From NCBI GenBank assembly GCA_031284485.1, contig JAISZT010000067.1, positions 1 through 43,055 on the forward strand: 43,055 nt of DNA. Direction: 5' to 3'. The position numbers and the translations under genes are program-made. The notes under the pieces were generated by a model. That model saw only the letters and a list, made by a program, of their open reading frames with translations. It had not been told where the DNA came from and searched no databases. This stretch comes from Desulfovibrio sp. (GTDB lineage Bacteria > Desulfobacterota > Desulfovibrionia > Desulfovibrionales > Desulfovibrionaceae). How positions within the stretch are numbered: position 1 is the stretch's first letter; the number at the start of each line of letters is the position of its first letter. Below are positions 6,875 through 14,746 of this stretch, one piece after another.

Positions 6875-8332
6875 ATGCTTACGTATATACGCGCAAACGC
6901 GCAGTCTTTCGGCGTCAAGATGGCCTTTCTCGTAATTATCCTTGTTTTTGTGTTCTGGGGCGTGGGCAGCTTCAATGACAGAAACACCGTCAACGTGGTT
7001 GCCAAGATCAACAGCGATTATATATTGATTCAGGAGTTTGAGCAGGCTTACCGTAATGCGGAAGAATCCGCCATGCGCGACACCCCCGGCATAACCCGCG
7101 AACAGCTCAAAAGCATGTTTCTGGGCCGTCAGGTTTTGCAGGAGCTTGTCATGCAGACGCTTGTCACCCAGGAAGCGGCGCGTGCCGGCATTACCGTGAC
7201 GCCGCTGGAATTGCGTCAGGCTGTGGGGCAGATAAAGGCTTTTCAGGATGCAAACGGTCGTTTTGACGCCGAAGCCTACAAAAGGGTGCTGGCGGCGCAG
7301 AGAATCAGCCCCGCAAAATATGAGCAGGACATGCGCGTGTCTTTGTTGCGCGAAAAAGTATATGCGTTGATCACGGCCCCGGTATGGGTGAATCCCGCGG
7401 AAGCGCAAAACAGGTACAATTTCATGCGTGAAAAACGTGTGGTGGACTATATTTTTATACCGGCAAAAGATTTTACCGCAAAGTTCACGCCCACGGATGA
7501 GGAAATTCAGGCCTACTACGACAGCCACAAGGACGAATTCGCCACTCTTCCCAAGGTGGATGTGGAATATGTGAGCATTGACCCGGCCGCATTTACCGGC
7601 GAGGGCAACAGCGCCGCGGACAGGATGCACGACGTTCTGGACGGCCTGATGGAGGACAACCTCCTCGGCAGGCCGCTCTCCGAAAGCGCCGCCCGGTTTG
7701 ACCTGAAAGCGGAGCAGACCGGCCTGTCCACACAGGAGGAACTCACGCAGAAACTCGCCCTCAAACCCGCCGCCGCAACCGCGTTGTTTGCCGTCGGCGC
7801 GGGCGCGCCTGTGGACACGGCTCTGGAAGCCGGCGAAAAATATCTGACGTGCAGAATCCTCAAGGTTGAACCCGCGTCCACGCAGCCCATTGAGGCGGTC
7901 AGAGAGAATATCGTTACGGCGTTGACCTCTGAAAAAGCGTTGCGGGCGGCCATGGAAAGCGCCGCCGCCATGCCGGAATCCCGGAAAAAAAGCGCGCGTC
8001 GCGCGCCGCCCATGGATCGCGGCGGACAATTGGCGGATTTTGACCCCGACGCGGAGCTTGCGGCGGCCGTTTTTGCCGCCGCGCCGGGCGTATGGCTGCC
8101 TGCGGCCTTTGCCGTAAACAGCGCCCAGGAAGGAGCGGGCGCGCTGCTTTGCAGGGTTGACGCGGTGACGCCCCCGGATCCCGGGGAATGGGAAGAGATA
8201 CAAGGCCTGATGCTCAGCATTGTCACTCGCGAGCGGACAGACGGATATTTTCGTTTTTTTGCCCAGAATCTTTTCTCCAGAGCAAAAATAGAAGTGATTA
8301 ATCAGGATGTTGTGGATCGCAACAATATGTAA
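6875..8332 (+). CDS. Membrane-anchored SurA_N/PpiD-like periplasmic chaperone
   Basis: This is a 485-residue protein with a short cytoplasmic N-terminus, one signal-anchor helix (VKMAFLVIILVFVFWGVGSF, about residues 13-32) and a large periplasmic part. The region after the helix (VAKINSDYILIQEFEQAYRN through about residue 190) is the SurA N-terminal-type chaperone domain of PpiD. E. coli PpiD is about 620 residues with a parvulin domain in the middle; here I see no parvulin hallmark between residues 215 and 340, so the isomerase domain is short, degenerate or absent. I chose the ATG at 6875 because GGAG lies just upstream and the anchor then begins correctly; an earlier ATG at 6809 adds 22 unlikely residues. 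It is followed by glmS after 29 bases and likely helps fold exported proteins. Confidence 0.82.
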   Translation: MLTYIRANAQSFGVKMAFLVIILVFVFWGVGSFNDRNTVNVVAKINSDYILIQEFEQAYRNAEESAMRDTPGITREQLKSMFLGRQVLQELVMQTLVTQEAARAGITVTPLELRQAVGQIKAFQDANGRFDAEAYKRVLAAQRISPAKYEQDMRVSLLREKVYALITAPVWVNPAEAQNRYNFMREKRVVDYIFIPAKDFTAKFTPTDEEIQAYYDSHKDEFATLPKVDVEYVSIDPAAFTGEGNSAADRMHDVLDGLMEDNLLGRPLSESAARFDLKAEQTGLSTQEELTQKLALKPAAATALFAVGAGAPVDTALEAGEKYLTCRILKVEPASTQPIEAVRENIVTALTSEKALRAAMESAAAMPESRKKSARRAPPMDRGGQLADFDPDAELAAAVFAAAPGVWLPAAFAVNSAQEGAGALLCRVDAVTPPDPGEWEEIQGLMLSIVTRERTDGYFRFFAQNLFSRAKIEVINQDVVDRNNM

Positions 8333-8361
8333 TTGCGGACGTTGACCCGGAGAGAGCAGTT

Positions 8362-10206
8362 ATGTGCGGCATTATCGGATATGCGGGCCACAGGCCCGCC
8401 GTGCCTGTGGTGGTGGAGGGGCTGCGTCGTCTGGAATACCGCGGGTACGATTCAGCCGGGACAGCCTTTGTCCGGCAGGGTGATCTGCGTGTTGTCCGGG
8501 CAAAAGGCAAACTGGCCGCTCTGGAAGAAAAGCTGGCCGGAGAGCCTGTGGTTACGGCCACCTGCGCCATGGGGCATACCCGCTGGGCCACGCACGGCGT
8601 ACCGGCTGAACGCAACGCCCATCCCCATCTTTCAAACGATGGCACACTCGCTTTGGTGCACAACGGAATTATCGAGAACTATCAGGAAATAAAAGAAGAC
8701 CTCACGGCCAGAGGCTATGTGTTCCATTCCGAAACGGACACGGAGGTGCTGGTTAATCTGATTGCCGAGCGCCGTAAAAGCGAAAAAGACCTGCGGGGCG
8801 CATTCGCCGCCGCGCTGCGCGAGGCAAAGGGCGCGTACGCCGTCTGTCTGATGTGCAATGACGAGCCTGAAACCGTCTACGCCGCGCGCATGTCCGCGCC
8901 CCTGATCTTTGGACTTGGTACGGGCGAAAATTTTGTGGCCTCGGATATTCCGGCTTTTCTGCCGTATACAAGGCAGGTTGTTTTTCTTGAAGACGGCGAA
9001 ATTGTGTGCGCCACGGCCACAAACTACGAAACCCTGCGTCTGGAGGATTTGCGTCCGACAACGCATGTGCCGCAGACCATATTGTGGGACATGCAGGCCG
9101 CGCAGAAGGGCGGCTACCGGCACTTTATGCTCAAGGAGATTTTTGAGCAGCCCCGCGTGATCACCGACGGTCTGACGGGCCGCGTAAACGGCGACGGCGA
9201 CGGCGCGCTGTTGCCGGAACTGGACAGCCTGCCCGTACCGGAAAGACTGCATATTGTGGCCTGCGGCACATCCTGGCATTCCGGGCTTTGGGGGCGGCAC
9301 TTGCTGGAACACTGGGCGCATATCCCGGTACAGGTGGAAATCGCCTCGGAATTCCGCTACCGTGAAAGTCTGCTGTTGCGTAAGGATGACATGGTGTTGG
9401 TCATCAGCCAGAGCGGTGAAACGGCCGACACGCTGGCGGCTTTGCGCATAGCACGCGAGCAGGGGGCGACGGTTCTGGGCTTGTGCAATGTTGTGGGATC
9501 GTCCATCGCGCGTGAGGCCTCCTCGGCGCTGTACACCCAGGCCGGGCCGGAAATCAGCGTGGCGTCCACCAAGGCCATGTGCAGCCAGATGCTCATGCTG
9601 GCTCTGATGGCCCTGTACTGGAGCGGCCGCAAGGATGCCGGAGATGCGTCCGACACACAGACAAAAGACCAGCGCCGATACTTGATTGGCCTGCTGGAAT
9701 CCTTGCCTGCGCTGTTGGAGGCCCATTTGCCGGGCATGCACGAAAATGCCCGCCGGCTTGCCCGCAAATATGCCGATGCCCGCAATTTCTTTTATCTGGG
9801 GCGCGGACACTGTTTCCCGCTGGCGCTGGAGGGCGCTCTCAAGCTCAAGGAGCTTTCGTACATTCACGCGGAAGGCTATGCCGCCGGGGAGATGAAGCAT
9901 GGCCCCATCGCCCTGATCGATTCGGCCTTTCCCACCTTTGCCCTTGCCCTGGATGACGCGCTCTTCCCCAAGGCCAAGTCCAATATTGTGGAAGTGCAGG
10001 CGCGGCAGGGCAAAGTCATCGCTCTGGCCAACGAGGGGCTGGATCTGGCGGTTGACGATCATTGGGTCATCCCCCGTCTGCCCGCGCCCCTGTCCGCTTT
10101 TGCGGCCTTGCCCGCTCTTCAGCTTTTCAGCTATGAAATGGCCGACTATCTGGGCAAGGATGTGGATCAGCCGCGCAATCTGGCAAAAAGCGTCACGGTG
10201 GAATAA
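8362..10206 (+). CDS. glmS: Glutamine--fructose-6-phosphate aminotransferase (isomerising)
   Basis: GlmS converts fructose-6-phosphate and glutamine to glucosamine-6-phosphate, the entry step to UDP-GlcNAc for peptidoglycan and LPS. The 614-residue length is standard. The start gives MCGIIGYAG, with Cys2 as the nucleophile of the Ntn glutaminase domain. The glutaminase domain spans about residues 2-220 (RLEYRGYDSAG, GHTRWATHG, HNGIIENY). Two SIS domains follow: one beginning near VACGTSWHSG with the ISQSGETADT loop, and one with YLGRGHCFPLALEGALKLKELSYIHAEGY. The C-terminus NLAKSVTVE is the classic GlmS tail. GGAGAG lies 9 nt before the ATG. No glmS ribozyme is apparent in the 29-base upstream gap. 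Confidence 0.98.
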   Translation: MCGIIGYAGHRPAVPVVVEGLRRLEYRGYDSAGTAFVRQGDLRVVRAKGKLAALEEKLAGEPVVTATCAMGHTRWATHGVPAERNAHPHLSNDGTLALVHNGIIENYQEIKEDLTARGYVFHSETDTEVLVNLIAERRKSEKDLRGAFAAALREAKGAYAVCLMCNDEPETVYAARMSAPLIFGLGTGENFVASDIPAFLPYTRQVVFLEDGEIVCATATNYETLRLEDLRPTTHVPQTILWDMQAAQKGGYRHFMLKEIFEQPRVITDGLTGRVNGDGDGALLPELDSLPVPERLHIVACGTSWHSGLWGRHLLEHWAHIPVQVEIASEFRYRESLLLRKDDMVLVISQSGETADTLAALRIAREQGATVLGLCNVVGSSIAREASSALYTQAGPEISVASTKAMCSQMLMLALMALYWSGRKDAGDASDTQTKDQRRYLIGLLESLPALLEAHLPGMHENARRLARKYADARNFFYLGRGHCFPLALEGALKLKELSYIHAEGYAAGEMKHGPIALIDSAFPTFALALDDALFPKAKSNIVEVQARQGKVIALANEGLDLAVDDHWVIPRLPAPLSAFAALPALQLFSYEMADYLGKDVDQPRNLAKSVTVE

Positions 10207-10237
10207 CCACAACAGTTCTTACGTAAGGATATACTGC

Positions 10238-11503
10238 ATGACACGCAAAGACCGTACAGAAGGCATATACAGCCGCCGCGAAGTGCTGGACGAAAGCGAA
10301 CGCCGTCAATATTGTCTGATTCAGCTTAAAGAAGTGCTTTCCTACGCCTACCGTTATTCGGAAGACGTAAAAAAACGCTTTGACCGTGCCCAGTTCAATG
10401 TGGAGAAATTCAAGACGCTCTCAGACCTCAAACACATTCCCATACTCAAGAAGAAAGAACTGATTTTTTTGCAGTCCATGGGGCCGCGTCTGGGCGGACT
10501 TTTGACCAAGGACATTGGCGAACTCAAGCGTATCTTTCTTTCGCCCGGCCCGATTTTTGACCCGGAAGACCGTGGGGAAGATTACTGGGGATATACCGAT
10601 GCCCTGTATTCCATAGGTTTTCGCCCCGGTGACGTGGTGCAGAACACCTTCAATTATCAACTCGCACCGATAGGGCTGATGTTTGAAGAACCCTTGCGCA
10701 ACCTTGGGTGCGCGGTAATCCCCGCCGGGCAGTCCGAAGCTTTTACACAACTCAGCATCATGCAGAAACTGCGTGTTTCCGGCTATGTGGGTACACCGAG
10801 TTTTCTGCCGCATCTCGCCCAAAAGGCGGAAGAAAAAGGCATTAATCTGCGCAAGGATCTTTTTTTGGAAATCGCCTTTGTCTTTGGCGAGCGGCTTTCG
10901 GAAAAAATGCGTTCACAAATGGAAAAGAAATACGATCTTGTTATGCGCCAAGGCTATGGCACAGCCGATGTGGGCTGCATCGGCTATGAATGTTTTCACA
11001 AGACAGGACTGCACATAGCCAACCGTTGTTATGTGGAGATTTGCCATCCCGATACAGGTATTCCGCTCAAGGATGGTGAAGTGGGCGAAGTTGTCGTGAC
11101 GTCGTTCAACAAAACATACCCCATGATACGTCTGGCCACAGGCGATCTTTCTTACATTGATCGCATGCCTTGCGCTTGCGGGCGCACCAACCCTCGTCTG
11201 GGCGGCATTGTCGGCCGTGTGGACACGACGGCCAGAATCATGGGCATGTTTGTCTATCCGCATCAGGTGGATCAGGTGATGAGCCGATTTGAGGAAATCA
11301 AACGCTGGCAGATTGAAGTGACAAATTCCGGTGGTATTGACGAAATGACGCTGTTTATTGAAACTAGCGGCTTCAAGCGTGAAGAAGACCTGTTGCATCA
11401 GTTTCGCGAAAAAATCAAACTGCGGCCTGAACTGCGCATATTGGCGCCGGGCAGTCTGCCTTTGCAGATCAGGCCGATTGAGGACAAGCGCCGCTGGGAT
11501 TAG
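10238..11503 (+). CDS. PaaK-like (phenylacetate-CoA ligase family) protein lacking an obvious P-loop
   Basis: This 421-residue protein follows the phenylacetate-CoA ligase/coenzyme F390 synthetase fold order. It has a helical N-terminus (VLSYAYRYSEDVKKRFD, then LKHIPILKKKELI), a central AMP-binding region with RQGYGTADVGCIGYEC, the acidic RLATGDLSYID motif, and a C-terminal lobe with GRVDTTARIMGMFVYPHQVDQV. The usual Ser/Thr/Gly-rich phosphate loop (SSGTTGxP) is replaced by RIFLSPGPIFDPED at about residue 100, so ATP-dependent adenylation may be altered or lost. I chose the ATG at 10238, with AAGGA upstream and 31 bases after glmS; the open frame extends further upstream only through glmS. 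The substrate is unknown. Confidence 0.85.
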   Translation: MTRKDRTEGIYSRREVLDESERRQYCLIQLKEVLSYAYRYSEDVKKRFDRAQFNVEKFKTLSDLKHIPILKKKELIFLQSMGPRLGGLLTKDIGELKRIFLSPGPIFDPEDRGEDYWGYTDALYSIGFRPGDVVQNTFNYQLAPIGLMFEEPLRNLGCAVIPAGQSEAFTQLSIMQKLRVSGYVGTPSFLPHLAQKAEEKGINLRKDLFLEIAFVFGERLSEKMRSQMEKKYDLVMRQGYGTADVGCIGYECFHKTGLHIANRCYVEICHPDTGIPLKDGEVGEVVVTSFNKTYPMIRLATGDLSYIDRMPCACGRTNPRLGGIVGRVDTTARIMGMFVYPHQVDQVMSRFEEIKRWQIEVTNSGGIDEMTLFIETSGFKREEDLLHQFREKIKLRPELRILAPGSLPLQIRPIEDKRRWD

Positions 11504-11535
11504 GGCGGTTCAACTTTGAAAAAGTGTAACCGCCC
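11503..11535 (+). terminator. Strong stem-loop directly after the PaaK-like gene
   Basis: GGGCGGTT (11503-11510) pairs perfectly with AACCGCCC (11528-11535). An inner ACTTT/AAAGT stem closes a 3-nt loop. The hairpin begins at the last base of the stop codon. No T-run follows, so it may be a Rho-type end, an mRNA 3' stabiliser or a repeat element rather than a simple intrinsic terminator. Confidence 0.5.
11505..11522 (+). repeat. Extragenic repeat, copy 1
   Basis: GCGGTTCAACTTTGAAAA matches the 18 bases at 27044-27061 at 16 positions. Both copies begin within a few bases of a stop codon and both can form hairpins. It looks like a short dispersed element of this genome. Confidence 0.45.
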
Positions 11536-11579
11536 TCACTGCGCGAAAATGCCGTAGGGATAAATCCGGAGGGGGGAGT

Positions 11580-11966
11580 ATGACCGACCAGTTCGCCGTT
11601 TCGTTCATCCGCTGGCTGAAGGAACGGCATGCCGCTGTTTTTGCAGTGGAAAATGAAGCTTTGCGATGTCTTGATTCGGGCGATACCCCAAGCTATCGCC
11701 AAAAAATGCGTGAAAAAGCGGAGATGCTGGCGGCACTGGCGCAAGACGCGCAGGCTTTGCTCGCACAGTTGCCGGACGATTTGCCGGGTGGGATGCGGAG
11801 CCGCGCAATCGCCGATTTGAGCCGTTTTTCAGCAAGCGCCCGCAACTCCCTGGCTCTTGACTCCGTTTTCTATATGTCGGCCCTGTGTTATCCTGAAGAC
11901 CATAAACCGGGCCGGCCCGACGACCTTATGGCCTGGATCGCCCGATTTGAGGGCGGCGGTGCCTGA
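11580..11966 (+). CDS. Hypothetical protein, small helical, 128 aa
   Basis: I do not recognise a family. The protein is mainly alpha-helical by composition (FIRWLKERHAAVFAVENEALR; REKAEMLAALAQDAQALLAQ), without a signal peptide, membrane helix or metal-binding motif. A strong GGAGGGGGG ribosome site 4-5 nt before the ATG and codon use like the neighbours support it as real. It follows the PaaK-like gene after 76 bases that contain a strong hairpin, so co-transcription is uncertain. Confidence 0.7.
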   Translation: MTDQFAVSFIRWLKERHAAVFAVENEALRCLDSGDTPSYRQKMREKAEMLAALAQDAQALLAQLPDDLPGGMRSRAIADLSRFSASARNSLALDSVFYMSALCYPEDHKPGRPDDLMAWIARFEGGGA

Positions 11967-12107
11967 TCGTGCCGGAAAAGGGGAAACGCCTCGTCCAGCC
12001 GCCCTTTTTGCCCACCTCGTCAACCCAAAAAACTCTCATTTGATTTGGTACAGGATTTGGGGGCTTGACATTATGCCTTGAGGTTCGGAAATGCTGACCG
12101 AATCCCC

Positions 12108-12309
12108 TTCCTCCAGACTAACCCCACCATTGCCGTCCGTGTTCAAATCAATGGATAGCTTCGTGGCAACATCGTCGACTTGCTGTGTTTTTTGGTTTTT
12201 TTTGATGCCTGGAGCAGTTCTTCCCAGTATGTTGTCTCTGTGGAGGATAACGCGCTATTGCTCATTTGTAGCTCCTTGTAAGTTTAATAGAATTAAGAAA
12301 ATTTTTCCT
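12108..12309 (-). repeat. Partial duplicate of the EF-hand gene 5' region (copy A)
   Basis: About 200 bases repeat the region at 12697-12918, which holds the leader, start and first third of the intact EF-hand gene. Differences are a few substitutions, a 3-base deletion and a 1-base deletion in an A-rich run. The shared region includes the ribosome site, the start codon and the first EF-hand loop, plus an AAGAAAATTTTTCCT block upstream. The sigma-54-like promoter of the intact gene lies outside the duplicated part. Confidence 0.85.
12143..12265 (-). pseudogene. Frameshifted, truncated EF-hand gene duplicate
   Basis: The ATG at 12265 has its own AAGGAG site and starts MSNSALSSTETTYWEELLQASK, nearly the same as the N-terminus of the gene at 12310-12858. 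The copy has one base fewer in the poly-A/C run near codon 22 and goes out of frame, ending after 40 codons. If the base is restored, the frame continues through an EF-hand loop (NTDGNGGVSLEE) before homology ends near 12108. It lies only 44 bases downstream of the intact gene's stop, so it could be translated as a short peptide, but it is best treated as a decayed tandem duplicate. Confidence 0.8.
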
Positions 12310-12858
12310 CTATAATTTTAAATTAATATTCTGGGAAGTGTTTTCCGTACCCGTCATAGCGTTATAAGCGCGGTTTGCCAGTGATACCAAGAAACCCTTG
12401 ACTTTTTGCGCAACGCCTGTGCGTGAGGAACTGGTGTCACCGGACATGGTTTCTTTTTGTTTTTCCAATGCCGCTGCCAATTCTTCAGCAGATATAATTC
12501 CGTCCTGGTTGGTATCCATGGCATCGAAACTGGACTGGCCGCTTTCGGAGCCTCCACCGCTTTCATCTGCCCCCAAATTTGTGAGGGTAAGCATTGCGGA
12601 ACGCTGCAATTCCATGGCTTGCCCCAATTCTTCCAGAGACACAGTTCCGTCACGGTTGATGTCCAGGGCATCATACGTCTCTTGATCTAAACCGGATTCC
12701 TCCAGGCTAACCCCACCATTGCCGTCCGTGTCCAAATCAATGAATAACTTCGTGGCAACATCGTCGATTTGCTGTGTTTTTTTGGGGTTTTTTGATGTCT
12801 GGAGCAGTTCTTCCCAGTATGTTGTCGAATCTGTGGAGGATAACGCGCTAATACTCAT
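12310..12858 (-). CDS. EF-hand calcium-binding protein
   Basis: This 182-residue acidic protein has three canonical EF-hand loops: DTDGNGGVSLEE (about residue 43), DINRDGTVSLEE (about 67) and DTNQDGIISAEE (about 113). Each has Asp at positions 1, 3 and/or 5, Gly at 6 and Glu at 12, so Ca2+ binding is expected. The loops are joined by helices, with a Gly/Ser-rich linker near residues 95-108. The N-terminus (MSISALSSTDSTTYW) is not a Sec signal. The start follows AAGGAG about 9 nt upstream. A sigma-54-type promoter at 12934-12949 and the flanking hook gene suggest it belongs to the flagellar regulon, possibly a calcium-responsive or exported flagellar accessory protein. That role is inferred. 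Confidence 0.9.
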   Translation of the reverse strand: MSISALSSTDSTTYWEELLQTSKNPKKTQQIDDVATKLFIDLDTDGNGGVSLEESGLDQETYDALDINRDGTVSLEELGQAMELQRSAMLTLTNLGADESGGGSESGQSSFDAMDTNQDGIISAEELAAALEKQKETMSGDTSSSRTGVAQKVKGFLVSLANRAYNAMTGTENTSQNINLKL

Positions 12859-12918
12859 TTGTAGCTCCTTGTAAGTTTAAGGTTTAATCGGGGGAGCAAT
12901 ACTAAGAAAATTTTTCCT
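12697..12918 (-). repeat. Duplicated region, intact copy B (5' part of EF-hand gene and leader)
   Basis: This is the partner of the repeat at 12108-12309. Offsets between the copies shift from 589 to 593 bases because copy A carries 4 deleted bases. Confidence 0.85.
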
Positions 12919-12933
12919 TTCTGCCTAATGAAA

Positions 12934-12949
12934 TGCATGAATTATGCCA
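12934..12949 (-). promoter_or_regulatory. Sigma-54-type promoter for the EF-hand gene
   Basis: On the minus strand the sequence is TGGCATAATTCATGCA. It fits the TGGYAYR-N4-TTGCW consensus with one mismatch (A for the first T of the -12 element), and the GG and GC dinucleotides have the required spacing. It lies about 75 bases upstream of the EF-hand start codon. Confidence 0.6.
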
Positions 12950-13058
12950 TTTTGGAGATGTTAAGTTTCAAAATTATCATTTAATTAGAATTGGAATAAT
13001 TCCACTTTTACCATTTTCTCGCGTAACGGCATGGCGCAAGGCGCGGGACGCGACGCCA

Positions 13059-14579
13059 TTACGAGCGTTTCAGTTCCATGGCCTTCTGGAGCATCTGATC
13101 CGCCGTGGTCACAACCTTGCTGTTTGACTGGAAGCCGCGCTGGGTGATGATCATGTTGACCATTTCCGCCGCCATGTCCACATTGGAGAGTTCAATATTG
13201 TAGGCCATCACCTCGCCGTAATTTTCCGACCCGGCCACGCCCATTTCCATTTGTCCGGCTTCGGGCGTGGCGATAAAAAGATTGTTGCCGCCGCGCCGCA
13301 GATTGTACTCGCTGGTGAAACGGCAAATGGGTATCTGCCAGAGATCCTTGCTCTGATTGTTGGAAAAGTGTCCGACAACAGTACCGTCCGCATGGATGGC
13401 GATATTGTTCAGCAGGCCTTCGGCGTAGCCATCCTGTTCATTCAGAAGAAGCGCGGGCGTTGTGCCGTTGGCCGTGGTCGCGTCCAAAGCGGTTACGGCG
13501 TTTGCGCCCATAGAAGGCAGCAATGTCGGGTCTGTGCCGACAGCCGCCGCGTTGGCCGGCGCGTTTTGCCATCCGCCGGCGGCGGTGATGCCGAAATTTA
13601 CGGTCATGGCCGTGCCGTCGCCAAGCATCAACTGTGGCAGACCACCCACCAGCGCGGACGGAACCCAGTCCGTCAGCAGTTTACTGCCCGCCACAGAAGG
13701 CGTGAAGGCCGACATATCTTTCAACTGGCCGGATCCGCTAAAGGTCAGCGTGCCGCTCATGAGCAGGCCGGCACCCGTAGCGGGAGCAGGAACAGGGGGA
13801 TCAGCGGTTGGGTCTTCCCGGGGGACTTCCTCGGCGATGACGTATTCCACTCTGGAATCAGGCGGGGTGCCCGGCGCTTTGTCAAAATATATGGTGGCGT
13901 TTTTTGCCTCGCCGTTGGCTCCGTACAGCGTGATGGGCTGTGTCCAGCCGCTTGCCGTGTCGGGAATGGGGGGAGAGCCTGTGGCGTCATACAGATCAAG
14001 CAAACTGAAATACGGATTGGCGGCATCCGAGGCTTTGTCGTATTCCAGCCCCAGATTCAGGCGCAAATTGACTTTGCTTGTGGCCTTGGCGGGCAAGGTG
14101 GCAAACTTGTCGATTTTGACCTCTCCCAGAGCGCCTTTCGTGCCGTCGTCATTATATTTGTAGCCATTGAGAGCATAACCCTCCGGCATGCGCAATACCC
14201 CTTCGTTGTCCGGGCGGAAATCGCCGGCGCGGGTATAGAACAGTTCCGCGTTGTTGCCCGAAACCTGGAAAAAGCCCTTGCCGTTGATGGCCATATCCCA
14301 GACGGTATTGCTTGACTGCATGCCGCCCTGTTCATGAATGGTGCGTACCGTTTCAACCTGCAGGCCATGCCCAAGTTGACCGACCGCCACACGGGAATCT
14401 CCCTGAGACAGCCACCAGTCGCCCATATGGGCCTGGGTGGTGTATATCAGGTCAGAGTACTGAATATCCTGTTTTTTAAAGGCGATGGTGCTGACATTCG
14501 CCACGTTGTTGGTAATGACGTTCATGCCCTGGCTTAAGCCCACCATGCCGCTTGCGCCTATGTATAGTGCGGAATTCAC
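13059..14579 (-). CDS. flgE: Flagellar hook protein FlgE (FlgE/F/G family)
   Basis: This 506-residue rod/hook protein has the N-terminal helix motif ASGMVGLSQGMNVITNNVANVSTIAFKK and the C-terminal motif NIELSNVDMAAEMVNMIITQRGFQSNSK. The FlgE-type central domain (FFQVSG...FYTRAGDFRPDNEG, then an Ala/Pro-rich variable part) makes it the right length for a hook subunit rather than FlgF or FlgG. I chose the GTG at 14579 because AAGGAG precedes it and the resulting N-terminus (VNSALYIGASGM) aligns with the family; the ATG at 14711 would add 44 improbable residues. A sigma-54-like promoter lies 59-74 bases upstream. No other flagellar genes are adjacent, so it is an isolated hook gene. Confidence 0.92.
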   Translation of the reverse strand: MNSALYIGASGMVGLSQGMNVITNNVANVSTIAFKKQDIQYSDLIYTTQAHMGDWWLSQGDSRVAVGQLGHGLQVETVRTIHEQGGMQSSNTVWDMAINGKGFFQVSGNNAELFYTRAGDFRPDNEGVLRMPEGYALNGYKYNDDGTKGALGEVKIDKFATLPAKATSKVNLRLNLGLEYDKASDAANPYFSLLDLYDATGSPPIPDTASGWTQPITLYGANGEAKNATIYFDKAPGTPPDSRVEYVIAEEVPREDPTADPPVPAPATGAGLLMSGTLTFSGSGQLKDMSAFTPSVAGSKLLTDWVPSALVGGLPQLMLGDGTAMTVNFGITAAGGWQNAPANAAAVGTDPTLLPSMGANAVTALDATTANGTTPALLLNEQDGYAEGLLNNIAIHADGTVVGHFSNNQSKDLWQIPICRFTSEYNLRRGGNNLFIATPEAGQMEMGVAGSENYGEVMAYNIELSNVDMAAEMVNMIITQRGFQSNSKVVTTADQMLQKAMELKRS

Positions 14580-14637
14580 AGCCTGCTCCTTCGTAAAAAG
14601 AAGAGATGGGAAAAATCTTCCTCTCCGCTCCTTATAA

Positions 14638-14653
14638 AGCACAGACCGTGCCA
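14638..14653 (-). promoter_or_regulatory. Sigma-54 promoter for the hook gene
   Basis: On the minus strand TGGCACGGTCTGTGCT matches the sigma-54 consensus TGGCACG-N4-TTGCW with a single mismatch and correct -24/-12 spacing. Sigma-54 control of hook genes is common in Gram-negative flagellar hierarchies. Confidence 0.75.
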
Positions 14654-14746
14654 GATATTTTTTCCGGCAGTGAGCCTTTACATTTCTATAAATTATGTTA
14701 CGGTACGACAATCGACCTTTATATTGACCAACCGGGGGGATTGGGC

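Noticed and set aside
6782..8203. 473-codon open frame on the minus strand opposite the ppiD-like gene
   Set aside because: It is antisense to a gene with signal anchor and chaperone domain; the translated product is Gly/Arg/His-rich without motifs.
8632..10212. 526-codon open frame on the minus strand opposite glmS
   Set aside because: It lies wholly antisense to a full-length, motif-complete glmS, has no recognisable domains, and is explained by GC-rich codon bias on the coding strand.
11967..12107. Possible small gene between the 128-aa protein and the EF-hand duplicate
   Set aside because: No frame has a ribosome site or conserved look; treated as non-coding.
13024..13061. Stem-loop at the end of flgE as an intrinsic terminator
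   Set aside because: A TAATGGC/GCCGTTA stem with an inner CGCG hairpin can be drawn, but there are mismatches and no T-run; too weak to list.
13251..14315. 354-codon plus-strand frame opposite the hook gene
   Set aside because: It is fully antisense to flgE, which has conserved motifs at both ends.
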